From assembly GCA_002320605.1 (NCBI GenBank), contig DCKG01000001.1:1-64000 (forward strand): a DNA stretch of 64,000 nt. The letters run 5' to 3'. Below the pieces are notes generated by a model that saw nothing but the letters and a program-made list of their open reading frames with translations, did no database searches and was not told where the DNA came from. Of the stretch, positions 44,172-54,172 are shown piece by piece. A program made the position numbers and the translations under genes. Numbering within the stretch: the first letter of the stretch is position 1; each line of letters starts with the position of its first letter. This DNA is from Bacteroidales bacterium UBA1680. Its GTDB lineage: Bacteria > Bacteroidota > Bacteroidia > Bacteroidales > UBA932.

Positions 44172-45409
44172 GATATTGTATTGTTTCCTTTGGATTTGTC
44201 GCCAGAGTGAGTTCCTTCTCCTCCGATGGTTCCTCCTGAACTTGAGATGAGCTTCCGCACTGGCTTGACATTATAGAAAAACCGTGCTGCGATCACTCTC
44301 AGCACCGTATATGCAGGGATCGCAACCAGCATCCCGAGCATTCCGCCGACGTGTCCAGCGATTATCAGCACTAGGAATATCTCCAATGGCGTGGATTTTA
44401 TGCTGGTGGAATATATGAACGGCTGCATCAGGAAATTGTCTATCATCTGGGTTATCACGAATATCGCCACAAGCACGATCGACGCTACCCAGAAGTCTGG
44501 ATATATGCCTGTCACCGCCGCCGAGCTATATTTCAGCACCAGGCCCAGGACGACGCCTATTGCGCCCCCGATCCAAGGCCCTAGGTAAGGGATTATGTTC
44601 AGGATCCCTGTCATGAAGGCAATTCCTATGGCTGCGGAGAAGCCTAGCTTAGCTACCGTCAGCAATCCCAGAAAGTTCAGGGCAGTGACACCGAGGACCT
44701 CGATCATCAGGCCCACGAAATACCTTGAAAGCAGGTGCTCGATGTCCCCTATGGCTCCAATCACTTCATTCTCTACCTTATCGGGCACCAGCGAACCTAC
44801 GATTTTTCGGAACAGCTTGTCATCCTTGATGAAGAAGAAAGAAATGAATATGACGCAGAAAAGTCCCATTCCGAAACTGCCCAGGGCTGAGGCTACGGAA
44901 CCGACCACCGTCCCGATTGAACTCAGCGAGTCTAGGTTGAATGCGCTCTTCACCCAATCTACCAGGGTCACCTGCAGCTTGAAGTCGCTGCCCAGCTTCG
45001 GGAATCTCTGTATCAGCCAGCTGTTTGCCGTGTCCAGCCACTGAGTGATGTTGCTGGAGTTGATGGAGGCAGTCTGCAAGTTTGACGAGATATTCTGCAC
45101 TATGCTGAAGACCACTGGGAATATCTGAGTGATTATTCCGAGTATTATCACTAGCAGAAGGATTATGGTGATTAAGGAAAGCAGCCACGGCGGAGCGGCA
45201 TGCCCTTTAATCTTGATTTTGGACAACCCCTTCATCAGGGGATTCCCGAGCAGGGATAACACGGCGGCTAATATTATGTAAATCAGCACGCTGCGAAAAT
45301 ACCAGCAAATCGCAATCACGACTGCTGCGGCGACAGCCCACGTAGTGTATCTGGCAAGCTTGTCAACGCTTCTCTCTTCTGCCATTGGAAATTCGTTTAT
45401 CTCTTGCAA
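44168..45409 (-). CDS. AI-2E family transporter
   Basis: 413 aa, seven to eight transmembrane segments, with the family motifs FFIKDDKLF and IPYLGPWIGGAIGVVLGL. The family contains the TqsA/PerM type; the actual substrate here is open. First gene of a four-gene minus-strand operon (esterase, DUF4153, unknown protein). Confidence 0.9.
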   Translation of the reverse strand: MQEINEFPMAEERSVDKLARYTTWAVAAAVVIAICWYFRSVLIYIILAAVLSLLGNPLMKGLSKIKIKGHAAPPWLLSLITIILLLVIILGIITQIFPVVFSIVQNISSNLQTASINSSNITQWLDTANSWLIQRFPKLGSDFKLQVTLVDWVKSAFNLDSLSSIGTVVGSVASALGSFGMGLFCVIFISFFFIKDDKLFRKIVGSLVPDKVENEVIGAIGDIEHLLSRYFVGLMIEVLGVTALNFLGLLTVAKLGFSAAIGIAFMTGILNIIPYLGPWIGGAIGVVLGLVLKYSSAAVTGIYPDFWVASIVLVAIFVITQMIDNFLMQPFIYSTSIKSTPLEIFLVLIIAGHVGGMLGMLVAIPAYTVLRVIAARFFYNVKPVRKLISSSGGTIGGEGTHSGDKSKGNNTIS

Positions 45410-45436
45410 ACTTATGCAAAAAATATCGCAATAAAA

Positions 45437-45473
45437 ATACGGGCTTGTGCCGTGGTTTGGCTCAAGCCCGTAT
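45437..45473 (-). terminator. 11-bp palindrome, terminator of clpC
   Basis: ATACGGGCTTG (45437-45447) and CAAGCCCGTAT (45463-45473) pair perfectly, followed on the minus strand by TTTTATT. It lies downstream of clpC and just before the -7 box of the small plus-strand ORF, so it could also affect that promoter. Confidence 0.75.
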
Positions 45474-45481
45474 TATCTTTG
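45474..45481 (+). promoter_or_regulatory. -7 box of the 51-aa ORF
   Basis: TATCTTTG fits TAnnTTTG, 29 bases before the ATG at 45511. Its upstream region overlaps the clpC terminator hairpin. Confidence 0.5.
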
Positions 45482-45510
45482 CCTATGAAAAGAAGAAACA
45501 ATAAAATTAA

Positions 45511-45666
45511 ATGAATATGAAACAGGAATATAACAACATCGAGAATCTGTCCTCAATCATCACGGACGAATCATCTTTCAACTCTCTGGTTCAATTCATC
45601 GGCGACTTCGGGCTGGAGGTGACCAGCATAGACAAGCCGGAGACCCTGTGTCCCGTCGCAGCCTGA
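45511..45666 (+). CDS. Small ORF, 51 aa, unknown
   Basis: Encodes MNMKQEYNNIENLSSIITDE and continues to IDKPETLCPVAA. It has a plausible -7 box (45474) and a balanced composition, and fills the gap between the AI-2E permease and clpC genes, convergent with clpC (5-nt gap). No signal peptide, membrane segment or known motif. It could be a small regulatory protein or a chance frame. Confidence 0.45.
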   Translation: MNMKQEYNNIENLSSIITDESSFNSLVQFIGDFGLEVTSIDKPETLCPVAA

Positions 45667-45671
45667 CATGG

Positions 45672-48032
45672 TCAGCTCAGAGCCGGCACCACATCGGATT
45701 TCTTAAGGGTCACCATCGTGTTCTCTTTGTCAGGGGTTAGTTCGACCTTCAGCGTGCGCAACTCACCGGAACCCTTTTGGCTTAACAGGATGCGGTCCGA
45801 GATAATGAACTCAGACACGGGATCTTCCGCATATCTCATCACAGCTCTCTTCAGAGGCCTTGCGCCGTAAGCTGGGTCAAATCCTGCATCAGCTATGAAA
45901 CGTTTAGCCGTAGGAGTGATGGTAAGCTTGTAACCAGCCTCCAGGGCCCTTTCGCGAAGGTCCTTCAGCTCTATGTCGATTATCTTCTCAATATCGTCCT
46001 TAGTCAGGGAATTGAAGAACACCTGCTCGTCCACTCGGTTGATGAATTCAGGAGGGAATGATTTCTTGATGGCCTTCTCCAGCAGCGTCTGCCTGTTATG
46101 CTCGACGTTTTTCCCCGCAGTCGCAAATCCAACGCCTTTGCCATATTCCTCGAGATCCCTGCTCCCGACGTTGGAAGTCATTATGACGATGGTATTCTTG
46201 AAATCTACCACTCTGCCATTGCTGTCGGTCAGACGGCCATCGTCAAGCACTTGCAGCAAGATATTGAATATGTCCGGGTGTGCTTTTTCTATTTCATCCA
46301 GGAGAACGACGCAGTATGGTTTCCTGCGAACTCTCTCGCTAAGCTGTCCGCCTTCCTCGTAGCCAACATATCCCGGAGGCGCCCCGATGAGGCGGGAGAC
46401 AGTGAACTTCTCCATATATTCGCTCATGTCTATTCTCACCATGTTTTCCTCTGAATCGAATAGATATTCGGCCAGGCATTTCGCAAGTTGTGTTTTGCCG
46501 ACGCCTGTAGGTCCAAAGAAAAGGAATGTTCCTATTGGTCGGTTCGGGTCTTTCAGTCCAGCGCGGTTCCTCTGGATGGCTCTGACAACGGTGTCGATGG
46601 CTTCATCCTGACCGATGATTCTGCTCTTGAGCCGCTCTTTCATATTCAGAAGTCTCGTGCCCTCAGATTCGGCAACCTTATTCACAGGTATTCCGGTCAT
46701 CTTGGAGACCACTGTCGCAATGTCCTCGCCATCGACGATGCTGCCGGTCTTTTTGTCCTTTGTAAGGTTCAGGCGAACCATCGACCCTGCCTCGTCCATG
46801 GCATCTATGGCCTTGTCTGGCAAGAATTTATCAGTAATGTAGCGATCGGTGAGACGCACGCACGCCTCGATGGCTTCGTCGCTGTAGGTTACTTTGTGGA
46901 AGTCCTCGTAGTTACCTTTGATATTCTTAAGGATGGCTATTGACTGAGGAACGTCGGTAGGCTCTACTATCACTTTCTGGAATCTTCTGTCAAGAGCGCC
47001 ATCCTTCTCCACGATTTTCGCGAACTCATCCATTGTAGTAGCTCCGATGCATTGAAGTTCTCCGCGGGCGAGAGCAGGCTTCAGCATGTTCGCTGCATCC
47101 AGGCTGCCTTGCGCCCCGCCAGCGCCAACTATTGTGTGGAACTCGTCGATGAATAAAATTATGTCAGGATTCGTGCTGGCTTCTTTGATTATGGTCTTCA
47201 GCCTTTTTTCGAAGTCTCCTCTGTATTTCGTGCCGGCTACGACTGAGGCGATGTCAAGGGAAATCAGCCTCTTCTTCGCTAGCGCAGGGGATATGCTTCC
47301 GTTGGCAATCCTCAGTGCTATGCCTTCGACGATGGCAGATTTGCCAACGCCTGGCTCACCGATGAGCATAGGGTTGTTCTTCTTTCTGCGGCCTAGGATT
47401 TCTATGACGCGGGAGATTTCAGTGTTCCTGCCAACGACAGGATCCAGCTTGCCCTCCGCCGCTGCTTTAGTAAGGTCATAGCCGAAATCTTCGATGTTCA
47501 GCTTTCCAGATTCGCCGCTGGCGGCTTCTTCTGGATCCAAGTTTTCATTCTGCTGGCTCTGAAAGCGCTCGTTGTCTTTTTTATCTGATGCTAGCATGTC
47601 ATGGTCTCTCATATAGGAGAGCAGCTTTCCGTAATCGATGCCCTTGCTTCTCAGATATGCCTGACCGTAATTTTCAGTAGTGCGGCATAGCGCGAGAAGA
47701 AGGTGGATGGATTTCGCTTCATGAGACTTCATCTTCGATGCTTCCATGACTGTGATGCTTAGAACATTCTGGGCATAGCGAGTGAAAGAAATCTTGTCTA
47801 GCTCAGAGAAAGGGATGGACTCGTTGACGAATATATGGCTGTCTATGAAATCCTTGAATTCATCCGATGCCACGCCAAGTCCGTTCAGCGACAAGACTGC
47901 GTCATTATCCGCATGGCGCACCATTCCGAGAAAAAGATGATCTGGGCTGATTCCATAGCTTCCAGTCCGCATGGCTTCCTCTCTTGCGAAACGAATTATG
48001 TCATTCAGTTCTTGTGATATGTTTACTTCCAT
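45672..48032 (-). CDS. clpC: Clp protease ATPase, ClpC type lacking M-domain
   Basis: 786 aa. An N-terminal Clp repeat domain (about 1-145), a first AAA+ module with Walker A GEPGVGKS and Walker B IILFIDEFH, and a second with GPTGVGKT and VVLLDEIEKAH. The ClpP-docking loop is VGF (GKGVGFATAG). Between the modules, after DKAIDAMDEAGSMVRLNL, there is only a short linker where ClpC has its UVR-containing middle domain. The protein thus resembles ClpA in architecture. It unfolds substrates for ClpP. Confidence 0.92.
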   Translation of the reverse strand: MEVNISQELNDIIRFAREEAMRTGSYGISPDHLFLGMVRHADNDAVLSLNGLGVASDEFKDFIDSHIFVNESIPFSELDKISFTRYAQNVLSITVMEASKMKSHEAKSIHLLLALCRTTENYGQAYLRSKGIDYGKLLSYMRDHDMLASDKKDNERFQSQQNENLDPEEAASGESGKLNIEDFGYDLTKAAAEGKLDPVVGRNTEISRVIEILGRRKKNNPMLIGEPGVGKSAIVEGIALRIANGSISPALAKKRLISLDIASVVAGTKYRGDFEKRLKTIIKEASTNPDIILFIDEFHTIVGAGGAQGSLDAANMLKPALARGELQCIGATTMDEFAKIVEKDGALDRRFQKVIVEPTDVPQSIAILKNIKGNYEDFHKVTYSDEAIEACVRLTDRYITDKFLPDKAIDAMDEAGSMVRLNLTKDKKTGSIVDGEDIATVVSKMTGIPVNKVAESEGTRLLNMKERLKSRIIGQDEAIDTVVRAIQRNRAGLKDPNRPIGTFLFFGPTGVGKTQLAKCLAEYLFDSEENMVRIDMSEYMEKFTVSRLIGAPPGYVGYEEGGQLSERVRRKPYCVVLLDEIEKAHPDIFNILLQVLDDGRLTDSNGRVVDFKNTIVIMTSNVGSRDLEEYGKGVGFATAGKNVEHNRQTLLEKAIKKSFPPEFINRVDEQVFFNSLTKDDIEKIIDIELKDLRERALEAGYKLTITPTAKRFIADAGFDPAYGARPLKRAVMRYAEDPVSEFIISDRILLSQKGSGELRTLKVELTPDKENTMVTLKKSDVVPALS

Positions 48033-48108
48033 GATTTATAAAGTTAGGTAAGTTTTCCGGATAATTATCAACATCCATGCGAAAAGAGTTGTCATGACAT
48101 TTTGTCGC

Positions 48109-48139
48109 TTTGCTCAAAGGTAATTTTTTATTAATTTTG
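48109..48139 (+). promoter_or_regulatory. gyrA promoter
   Basis: TTTG at 48109-48112 and TAATTTTG at 48132-48139 with a 19-bp spacer, an excellent Bacteroidota promoter. Start of transcription is expected near 48146, 20 bases before the ATG at 48167. Confidence 0.8.
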
Positions 48140-48166
48140 CATGTTTATAAGGTTAAGAATTTTAAT

Positions 48167-50689
48167 ATGGATAATGTGGAAATGAACGAGGAAGTCCAGC
48201 ACGGGTACATTGAGCCGGTGGAGATAGATCATGAGATGCGCTCGGCCTATATCGATTACTCGATGTCGGTCATCGTATCCCGTGCCCTTCCAGATGTGAG
48301 AGATGGCTTGAAGCCAGTCCAGAGGCGAGTGCTGTTCGGCATGGAAGGCCTCGGATTGTCATATTCAGGTCAGACGAAGAAATCTGCCAGAATCGTTGGT
48401 GAGGTTCTGGGTAAATACCACCCTCATGGCGATTCTTCGGTATACGATGCCATGGCCCGCCTTGCGCAGAACTGGAATCAGCGTTACCCGCTGGTCTGGG
48501 GTCAAGGCAACTTTGGCTCAATGGATGGTGATCCTGTCGCAGCCATGCGATATACCGAGGCCAAACTTGCGAAGATGGCCGATGACGTGCTGGGAGATCT
48601 GGACAAGGACACCGTGGATTTCACTAACAACTTCGATGACACTCTTCAGGAGCCTATGGTGTTACCGACGAAAGCACCTCTGCTTCTTCTAAATGGGGCA
48701 TCCGGAATTGCAGTCGGAATGGCTACGAATATGGCTCCGCACAATCTGGGTGAGGTCAGCGATGCGATTTGTGCCTACATTGACAATCCTGAAATCGACA
48801 CTGACGGGCTGATGAAATACATCAAAGGCCCGGATTTCCCTACCGGCGGCATCATCATGGGCGTAGGCGGAATCAAAGAAGCTTACGAGACAGGCCGCGG
48901 TAGAGTGGTTATTAGGTCCAAGACTGAAATCGAGGTGTCTGACACAGGTCGTGAGACCATAGTGGTAACCGAGATTCCTTACATGGTGAACAAGAAGGAG
49001 ATGCTGGAGAAGATTCACCAGATGGTCGAAGACAAGAAGATAGAAGGAATAAGCTACATTAACGATGAGACTTCGCGCGAGGGCGTCAGGGTAATCATTC
49101 AGGTAAAACAGGGATTCAATTCGAATGTTGTCCTGAATACCTTGTTCAAGTACTCTCCGCTCCAGTCCAGCTTCGCATTCAACAACGTAGCCCTTGTAGG
49201 TGGCCGTCCGAAGACGCTGTCGCTCAAGGAACTGATAGCGAATTTCGTAGATTTCCGCCACGAAGTAGTCGTAAGAAGGACCAAGTTCGAGCTAGATAAG
49301 GCTCAGAAGAGGGCTCATATCTTGGAGGGCTTGCTGAAGGCTATCGACGTGATCGACGAAGTAATCAGAATCATCAGGGCTTCTGCTTCCGTGGATGAAG
49401 CAAAGGCCGAACTGATGAAGACGTTCGCCTTTACGGATGCTCAGGCTACAGCAATAGTTGAAATGAGGCTCCGTCAGCTGACAGGGCTCGAAAGAGACAA
49501 GCTGCAGGCTGAATATGACGACCTGATGAAATTCATCGACAGGTGCAACGTCATACTCGGCAGCGTTGAGGAGCAAATGAATATAGTGAAACAGGAGACT
49601 CAGGAACTTAAGGAGAAGTACGGAGACGCTAGAAGGACTGAAATAAGACCTTCCGAGGAGGAGTTCAATCCTGAGGACTTCTACCCGGATGAGGACGTGG
49701 TGATCACCATCTCCCACTTGGGTTACATCAAAAGGACTGCGCTGACGGAGTATCGCACTCAGAACAGAGGCGGCGTCGGAATGAAGGGCTCAGCTACGAG
49801 GGATGAGGATTTCATAGACCATATCTATGTCGCCAACATGCACTCGACCATGATGTTCTTCACTGAATCTGGACGTTGCTTCTGGCTGAAGGCTTACGAT
49901 GTTCCTGAAGGATCGAGGGCTTCTAAAGGCCGTGCCATTCAGAATGTCCTGAACATCCCTGATGATAAGATAAAAGCCATCATCAATGTGAGGACGCTCA
50001 AAGATGAAGAATATATCGACAATAACTATATTGTATTAATCACTAAGAGGGGAGTCATCAAGAGGACTTCTCTGGTGGCATATTCACATCCTAGAGTAGC
50101 GGGAATAAATGCCGTTAATCTCAGGGATGGTGATGTTCTGGCAGAGGCGCTGCTCACCAATGGCAACGAGCAAATCTTCATTGCAGCTCGCGATGGCCGC
50201 TGCTGCCGCTTCGAGGAAACAGATGCTCGTGAGATGGGTAGGAATGCGACTGGAGTACGTGGCATTAATATTGAAGCGACAGACGAGGTGATCGGAGCGA
50301 TCAATTACGATAAAAATGCCCCAGATGCTGATAAGCATACGGTTTTGGTCGTCAGTGAGAATGGCTTCGGCAAACGTACGGATTTTGAAGAGTACAGGCT
50401 GACTAACCGTGGCGGAAAGGGCGTCAAGACAATCAATATCACTGAAAAGACAGGTAAGCTGATTGCCATAAAGAACGTGACAGAGGAAAATGATCTGATG
50501 ATTATCAATAAGTCTGGTCTTACGATCAGGATGGCGGTATCCGACATCAGGGTCGCAGGCAGGGCTACGCAAGGGGTGAAACTCATAAACATCAAGGAGG
50601 GAGACTCTATCGCGGCTGTCTCGCCTGTTGAAAAGAGCGAGGAAAGTGATGTTCAGGCTGATGGTGAAATAAATAATGAAAAAGAATAA
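48167..50689 (+). CDS. gyrA: DNA gyrase subunit A
   Basis: 840 aa from MDNVEMNEEV; the frame is open from 48110, but that part lies across the promoter. Catalytic Tyr129 in AAMRYTEAK. The quinolone region reads HPHGDSSVYD, with Ser and Asp at the two usual resistance positions (sensitive-type residues). Six C-terminal beta-pinwheel blades follow, with the GyrA box near QNRGGVGMKG. The last 25 residues are acidic. Introduces negative supercoils with GyrB, which is not in this window. Confidence 0.97.
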   Translation: MDNVEMNEEVQHGYIEPVEIDHEMRSAYIDYSMSVIVSRALPDVRDGLKPVQRRVLFGMEGLGLSYSGQTKKSARIVGEVLGKYHPHGDSSVYDAMARLAQNWNQRYPLVWGQGNFGSMDGDPVAAMRYTEAKLAKMADDVLGDLDKDTVDFTNNFDDTLQEPMVLPTKAPLLLLNGASGIAVGMATNMAPHNLGEVSDAICAYIDNPEIDTDGLMKYIKGPDFPTGGIIMGVGGIKEAYETGRGRVVIRSKTEIEVSDTGRETIVVTEIPYMVNKKEMLEKIHQMVEDKKIEGISYINDETSREGVRVIIQVKQGFNSNVVLNTLFKYSPLQSSFAFNNVALVGGRPKTLSLKELIANFVDFRHEVVVRRTKFELDKAQKRAHILEGLLKAIDVIDEVIRIIRASASVDEAKAELMKTFAFTDAQATAIVEMRLRQLTGLERDKLQAEYDDLMKFIDRCNVILGSVEEQMNIVKQETQELKEKYGDARRTEIRPSEEEFNPEDFYPDEDVVITISHLGYIKRTALTEYRTQNRGGVGMKGSATRDEDFIDHIYVANMHSTMMFFTESGRCFWLKAYDVPEGSRASKGRAIQNVLNIPDDKIKAIINVRTLKDEEYIDNNYIVLITKRGVIKRTSLVAYSHPRVAGINAVNLRDGDVLAEALLTNGNEQIFIAARDGRCCRFEETDAREMGRNATGVRGINIEATDEVIGAINYDKNAPDADKHTVLVVSENGFGKRTDFEEYRLTNRGGKGVKTINITEKTGKLIAIKNVTEENDLMIINKSGLTIRMAVSDIRVAGRATQGVKLINIKEGDSIAAVSPVEKSEESDVQADGEINNEKE

Positions 50690-50714
50690 TAACCATAATT
50701 AAATTTTATATAAG

Positions 50715-52046
50715 ATGAAAAGAATTTTGATAGCCTTGGTTGTTCTGGCTTCTGTCCAGATTGCCAACGCACAAGTAGGCACCCAGCAAATTACTCCGGA
50801 GGCTGCAGCGAAGGCTGTGGAGTCTGCAAAGAGTGCCGCTGATAATCCGAAGAAGGCTGCCAAGCCTGCTACGTGGTTAAAACTTGCAGAGGCATACGTA
50901 AATGCCTATGATGCGCCTGCAGGAAATGCTCTCGTAGGCTCGTCAGAAGCTGAAGTTAAGCTTATGATGGGAAACGATAAGCCGACTTCTACTGAACAAG
51001 TTCAGCTGAATGGGACATCTTACGTCAAGGAAGTATTCTCGAATAAGAATCTCTATTTCGGCGGCGGAAAGCTTGCGATCATCGAGGTTACGAAGCCTGT
51101 GATCGAGAACGCATTGGAGAAAGCGTACGATGCTTACAAGAAGGCCGCTGAGGTTGACTCAAAAGGTTCTAAATCCAAGGACATCGCTAATGGCCTTAAG
51201 GTACTCAATCAGAAGATCGTTAACGAGGCATACAACAAATATGGCCTTGGGGACTTGAAAAGCGCTGAGAAATATTTCGACCTGGCCCAGAAAGTAATGT
51301 CGGAAAAGCCTCTCTCTCAAATCGATACATTCTCTTTGTACAATTCTGGCTTCATCGCTCAGCAGCTAGGCGACCTTCAGGTTGCGAAAGATGCGTTCGA
51401 GAAATGCCTGAAGATAGGTTATGCCGCAGAGGGTGGCGAGGTTTATTCTAGGCTTGCAGATGTCGCCACTAAACTTGACACCTCTGCAGCAGGACAAGAA
51501 GTCGCCAGGAAATATCTCGAGGAAGGCTTCACGAAGTATCCTGAGAGCCAGTCCATCTTGATAGGGCTTATCAATTATTATGTTTCTTCTGGCTCTAATA
51601 CCGATAAACTCTTCGAACTTCTGGATCAGGCAAAGGCAAAGGACCCGAAGAATGCGTCTATTTACTATGTGGAAGGCAACGTTCATTCGAAGCTTGGAGA
51701 GACCGAGAAAGCCATCGAGGCGTATAAGAAATGCTCCGAAATCGACCCTAACTATGAGTACGGTTACGTAGGAGAAGGCCTTTTCTACTTCAATCAGGCA
51801 GTCGAGCTCGAGAAGAAGGCTCAGGACGAACTTGACGATAAGAAATATGTCGCCCTCGTTCAAGAGTTCGAGAAAACTCTGAAGAAGTGCGTGGATCCTT
51901 TCGAGAAAGCCATCGAGATCACGAAGGACGATCAAGTGAAATCCAGCATCGCTTCTTATCTAAAGAACATCTGCTATCGTCTCCAAGACGATCCGGATCC
52001 TAAATACAAACAAGGTTACGAGAAATATTCAGCCATGGCGAATTAG
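50715..52046 (+). CDS. Exported tetratricopeptide-repeat protein
   Basis: 443 aa with a signal peptide (about 1-19, IANAQ). Several TPR units are visible: around residues 180-240 (SAEKYFDLAQKVMSEKP, FIAQQLGDLQVAKDAFEKCL) and 300-360 (KNASIYYVEGNVHSKLGETE). TPRs mediate protein contacts in periplasmic complexes. Close behind gyrA (25 nt), perhaps partly cotranscribed. Confidence 0.85.
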   Translation: MKRILIALVVLASVQIANAQVGTQQITPEAAAKAVESAKSAADNPKKAAKPATWLKLAEAYVNAYDAPAGNALVGSSEAEVKLMMGNDKPTSTEQVQLNGTSYVKEVFSNKNLYFGGGKLAIIEVTKPVIENALEKAYDAYKKAAEVDSKGSKSKDIANGLKVLNQKIVNEAYNKYGLGDLKSAEKYFDLAQKVMSEKPLSQIDTFSLYNSGFIAQQLGDLQVAKDAFEKCLKIGYAAEGGEVYSRLADVATKLDTSAAGQEVARKYLEEGFTKYPESQSILIGLINYYVSSGSNTDKLFELLDQAKAKDPKNASIYYVEGNVHSKLGETEKAIEAYKKCSEIDPNYEYGYVGEGLFYFNQAVELEKKAQDELDDKKYVALVQEFEKTLKKCVDPFEKAIEITKDDQVKSSIASYLKNICYRLQDDPDPKYKQGYEKYSAMAN

Positions 52047-52068
52047 TCATCTGAATACGACGAATTTC

Positions 52069-52106
52069 AAAGAGGGGGAGGATTCTCACGAGTCCTTCTC
52101 CTCTTT
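52069..52106. terminator. Bidirectional terminator between TPR gene and phoH
   Basis: AAAGAGGGGGAGGA (52069-52082) and TCCTTCTCCTCTTT (52093-52106) form an imperfect stem. It overlaps the phoH 3' end. The T-runs are short, so strength is uncertain. Confidence 0.5.
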
Positions 52107-53036
52107 CGATTTGTCGAATGCATTGACGATTTTAGTCACAAGCGGATGGCGGACGATGTCGTCGTTGGTGAAAAAAATAGTGCTGATGCCCTTTATGTCT
52201 TTCAGCATGTTAATGCCTTTGAGCAAGCCTGAGTCTTCTCTGTTTGGGAGGTCTATCTGCGTGGCATCGCCGGTGACTATGAACTTGGCGTTCATGCCCA
52301 TTCGGGTCAGGAACATCTTCAGCTGACCAACATTCGTGTTCTGGGCTTCGTCCAGTATGACGCAGGCGTGGTCCAAGGTACGGCCTCTCATGTAGGCTAG
52401 CGGAGCTATCTGGATGGTGCCATCGGCCATGAAATCTTGCAGCTTGCGAGAAGGAATCATGTCGCCTAGAGCATCGTAAAGCGGCTGCAGGTAAGGATCC
52501 AGCTTATCTTTCAGGTCGCCTGGCAGGAATCCTAGGCGTTCCCCAGCTTCTACGGCAGGCCTGGTGAGTATTATCCTCTTTATCTCACGATTCTTTAAAG
52601 CCCTTACAGCCAAGGCGATGGCTATGTAGGTCTTCCCCGTTCCTGCAGGCCCTACGGCGAAGATGAGATCCGAATTGAAATATGCCTTCACCATCTCCTG
52701 CTGGTTCCTATTGCGGGCTCGTATCGGTTTCCCGTCTATCCCATGCACTATTATCGCTTCTCCGTCTATGAAATTGCTCTGCGAAGAACTGCCATCGAAA
52801 ATGTCCTCGACATCGAACGGCGTAAGGTTCATCTTATGATGCCTCAGCTCGACAAGCTCCCCGAATCTCTGCGAGAATTCCTGAATGCTGCTTTCCTTAC
52901 CGTCTAGGATTATCTCGTTCCCCCTTGCCACGACTTTAAGTGATGGAAAATATGTGCAGAACTCTTCAAGTATCTTATTGCCTGCCCCATAGATTTCAAT
53001 TGGCTCGATTCCTTCAATCTTAATGGTTTTCTTCAT
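52086..53036 (-). CDS. phoH: PhoH family ATPase
   Basis: 316 aa. A short KH-like N-terminal region (about 1-60) precedes the PhoH ATPase with Walker A GPAGTGKTYIA near residue 130 and Walker B VILDEAQN near 230. PhoH-like proteins are linked to RNA metabolism. Last gene of the DUF389-capA-phoH unit (4 nt after capA). Confidence 0.94.
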   Translation of the reverse strand: MKKTIKIEGIEPIEIYGAGNKILEEFCTYFPSLKVVARGNEIILDGKESSIQEFSQRFGELVELRHHKMNLTPFDVEDIFDGSSSQSNFIDGEAIIVHGIDGKPIRARNRNQQEMVKAYFNSDLIFAVGPAGTGKTYIAIALAVRALKNREIKRIILTRPAVEAGERLGFLPGDLKDKLDPYLQPLYDALGDMIPSRKLQDFMADGTIQIAPLAYMRGRTLDHACVILDEAQNTNVGQLKMFLTRMGMNAKFIVTGDATQIDLPNREDSGLLKGINMLKDIKGISTIFFTNDDIVRHPLVTKIVNAFDKSKEEKDS

Positions 53037-53040
53037 GTTT

Positions 53041-54171
53041 CTAAATGTCGGATATTCCTGTTTTCGTCTTCACCCTTTCATAGGAAGAAAACATATCAAT
53101 ATAGTCATTTTTATTTTTCCACTCGTATTCTTTGTTAATCCATTCCCCAACTGGCACGGTCTTATAACTGTCAGTGATGGCACGTGGCCTAGCGCACCAA
53201 GTGAATGTATATTCTGGCTCCAGCAGAGTGCAATCCCTGTTTTCTGACACTGCGATGCGCAGAGTGACTATGAGGCCGATCCGGGTGTTCCTGGCGCTCA
53301 TGTTGGATATGATGTTGCCTAATGAATATATTACCGGCGTACCACCAAGAACCTGAGTGTCTTGGGCGACGTGCGGGTGAGTGCCGATGACCGCATCTGC
53401 TCCGTGCCGAACGAAAAAGCTCGCCCAGTAGAGCTGATTCTTGGAGTGCTTCAAGGAGTATTCCACGCCCCAGTGGGGGAGGGCGATGATGAAGTCAGCT
53501 CCTCGTGCCTTTGCCATGCTCATTGAACATGCCACGTCGGAGCTATCCAGCTTATGCACGACCATCGAATCGCCTGGCAAATGGACATTCGTGCCGTAAG
53601 TTGCATTCACGAATGCTATCCTGATGCCCTTGATGGGCACTATCAATGGGTTGCAAAGGCTGTCTTCCTTTGCGGAGAGGGCAGTTCCTGCCGTAAAGAT
53701 TCCTTTATCTGAATATACCGCCAGCGTCCGCCGCAGACCCCTCCAGCCTTTGTCCAGGATGTGGTTGTTTGCCGTCAGGAATATGTCTATTCCGCTATCT
53801 TTCAGATATTCGGCATATTCATCGGGGGCAGAGAAGCAAGGATATCCGGAATAGGGCTTTCCCGCCAGGGTGAATTCGGCATTGATGATGGCCAAATCCG
53901 CATTTCGGATGATGCCTTCCAGAGGTTCGAAATATTCATTGAATGAATATGCCGAATGCTCTTTGACGTGCGCATTCCTTATCTGCTCTTTGTGCATCAT
54001 GGCATCGCCAAGGAACGTCAAAGTGATGGTGTCAGGATGGAAAGAGAGGGAGGCAGGAGCCGGAATCCGGCTCTCCATTCTCAGCTTCCCCGTCAGTACT
54101 TTTCGAATTGGCATCAGCTGGCCGAGGACGGGAAGAAACAATGCGATGCAAATAAGAAGCGCTCCCCTCAT
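53041..54171 (-). CDS. CapA family protein
   Basis: 376 aa. Signal-anchor (about 1-20), then the PGA_cap metallophosphatase-like fold: TLTFLGDAMMHKEQI, FLTANNHILDKGWRGLR, IALPHWGVEYS and GTHPHVAQDTQ supply the metal-binding residues. Relatives take part in capsule or poly-glutamate synthesis and in lipid-linked dephosphorylation. The stop is 4 nt before phoH and the start is 1 nt from the DUF389 stop. Confidence 0.88.
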   Translation of the reverse strand: MRGALLICIALFLPVLGQLMPIRKVLTGKLRMESRIPAPASLSFHPDTITLTFLGDAMMHKEQIRNAHVKEHSAYSFNEYFEPLEGIIRNADLAIINAEFTLAGKPYSGYPCFSAPDEYAEYLKDSGIDIFLTANNHILDKGWRGLRRTLAVYSDKGIFTAGTALSAKEDSLCNPLIVPIKGIRIAFVNATYGTNVHLPGDSMVVHKLDSSDVACSMSMAKARGADFIIALPHWGVEYSLKHSKNQLYWASFFVRHGADAVIGTHPHVAQDTQVLGGTPVIYSLGNIISNMSARNTRIGLIVTLRIAVSENRDCTLLEPEYTFTWCARPRAITDSYKTVPVGEWINKEYEWKNKNDYIDMFSSYERVKTKTGISDI

Positions 54172-54172
54172 C

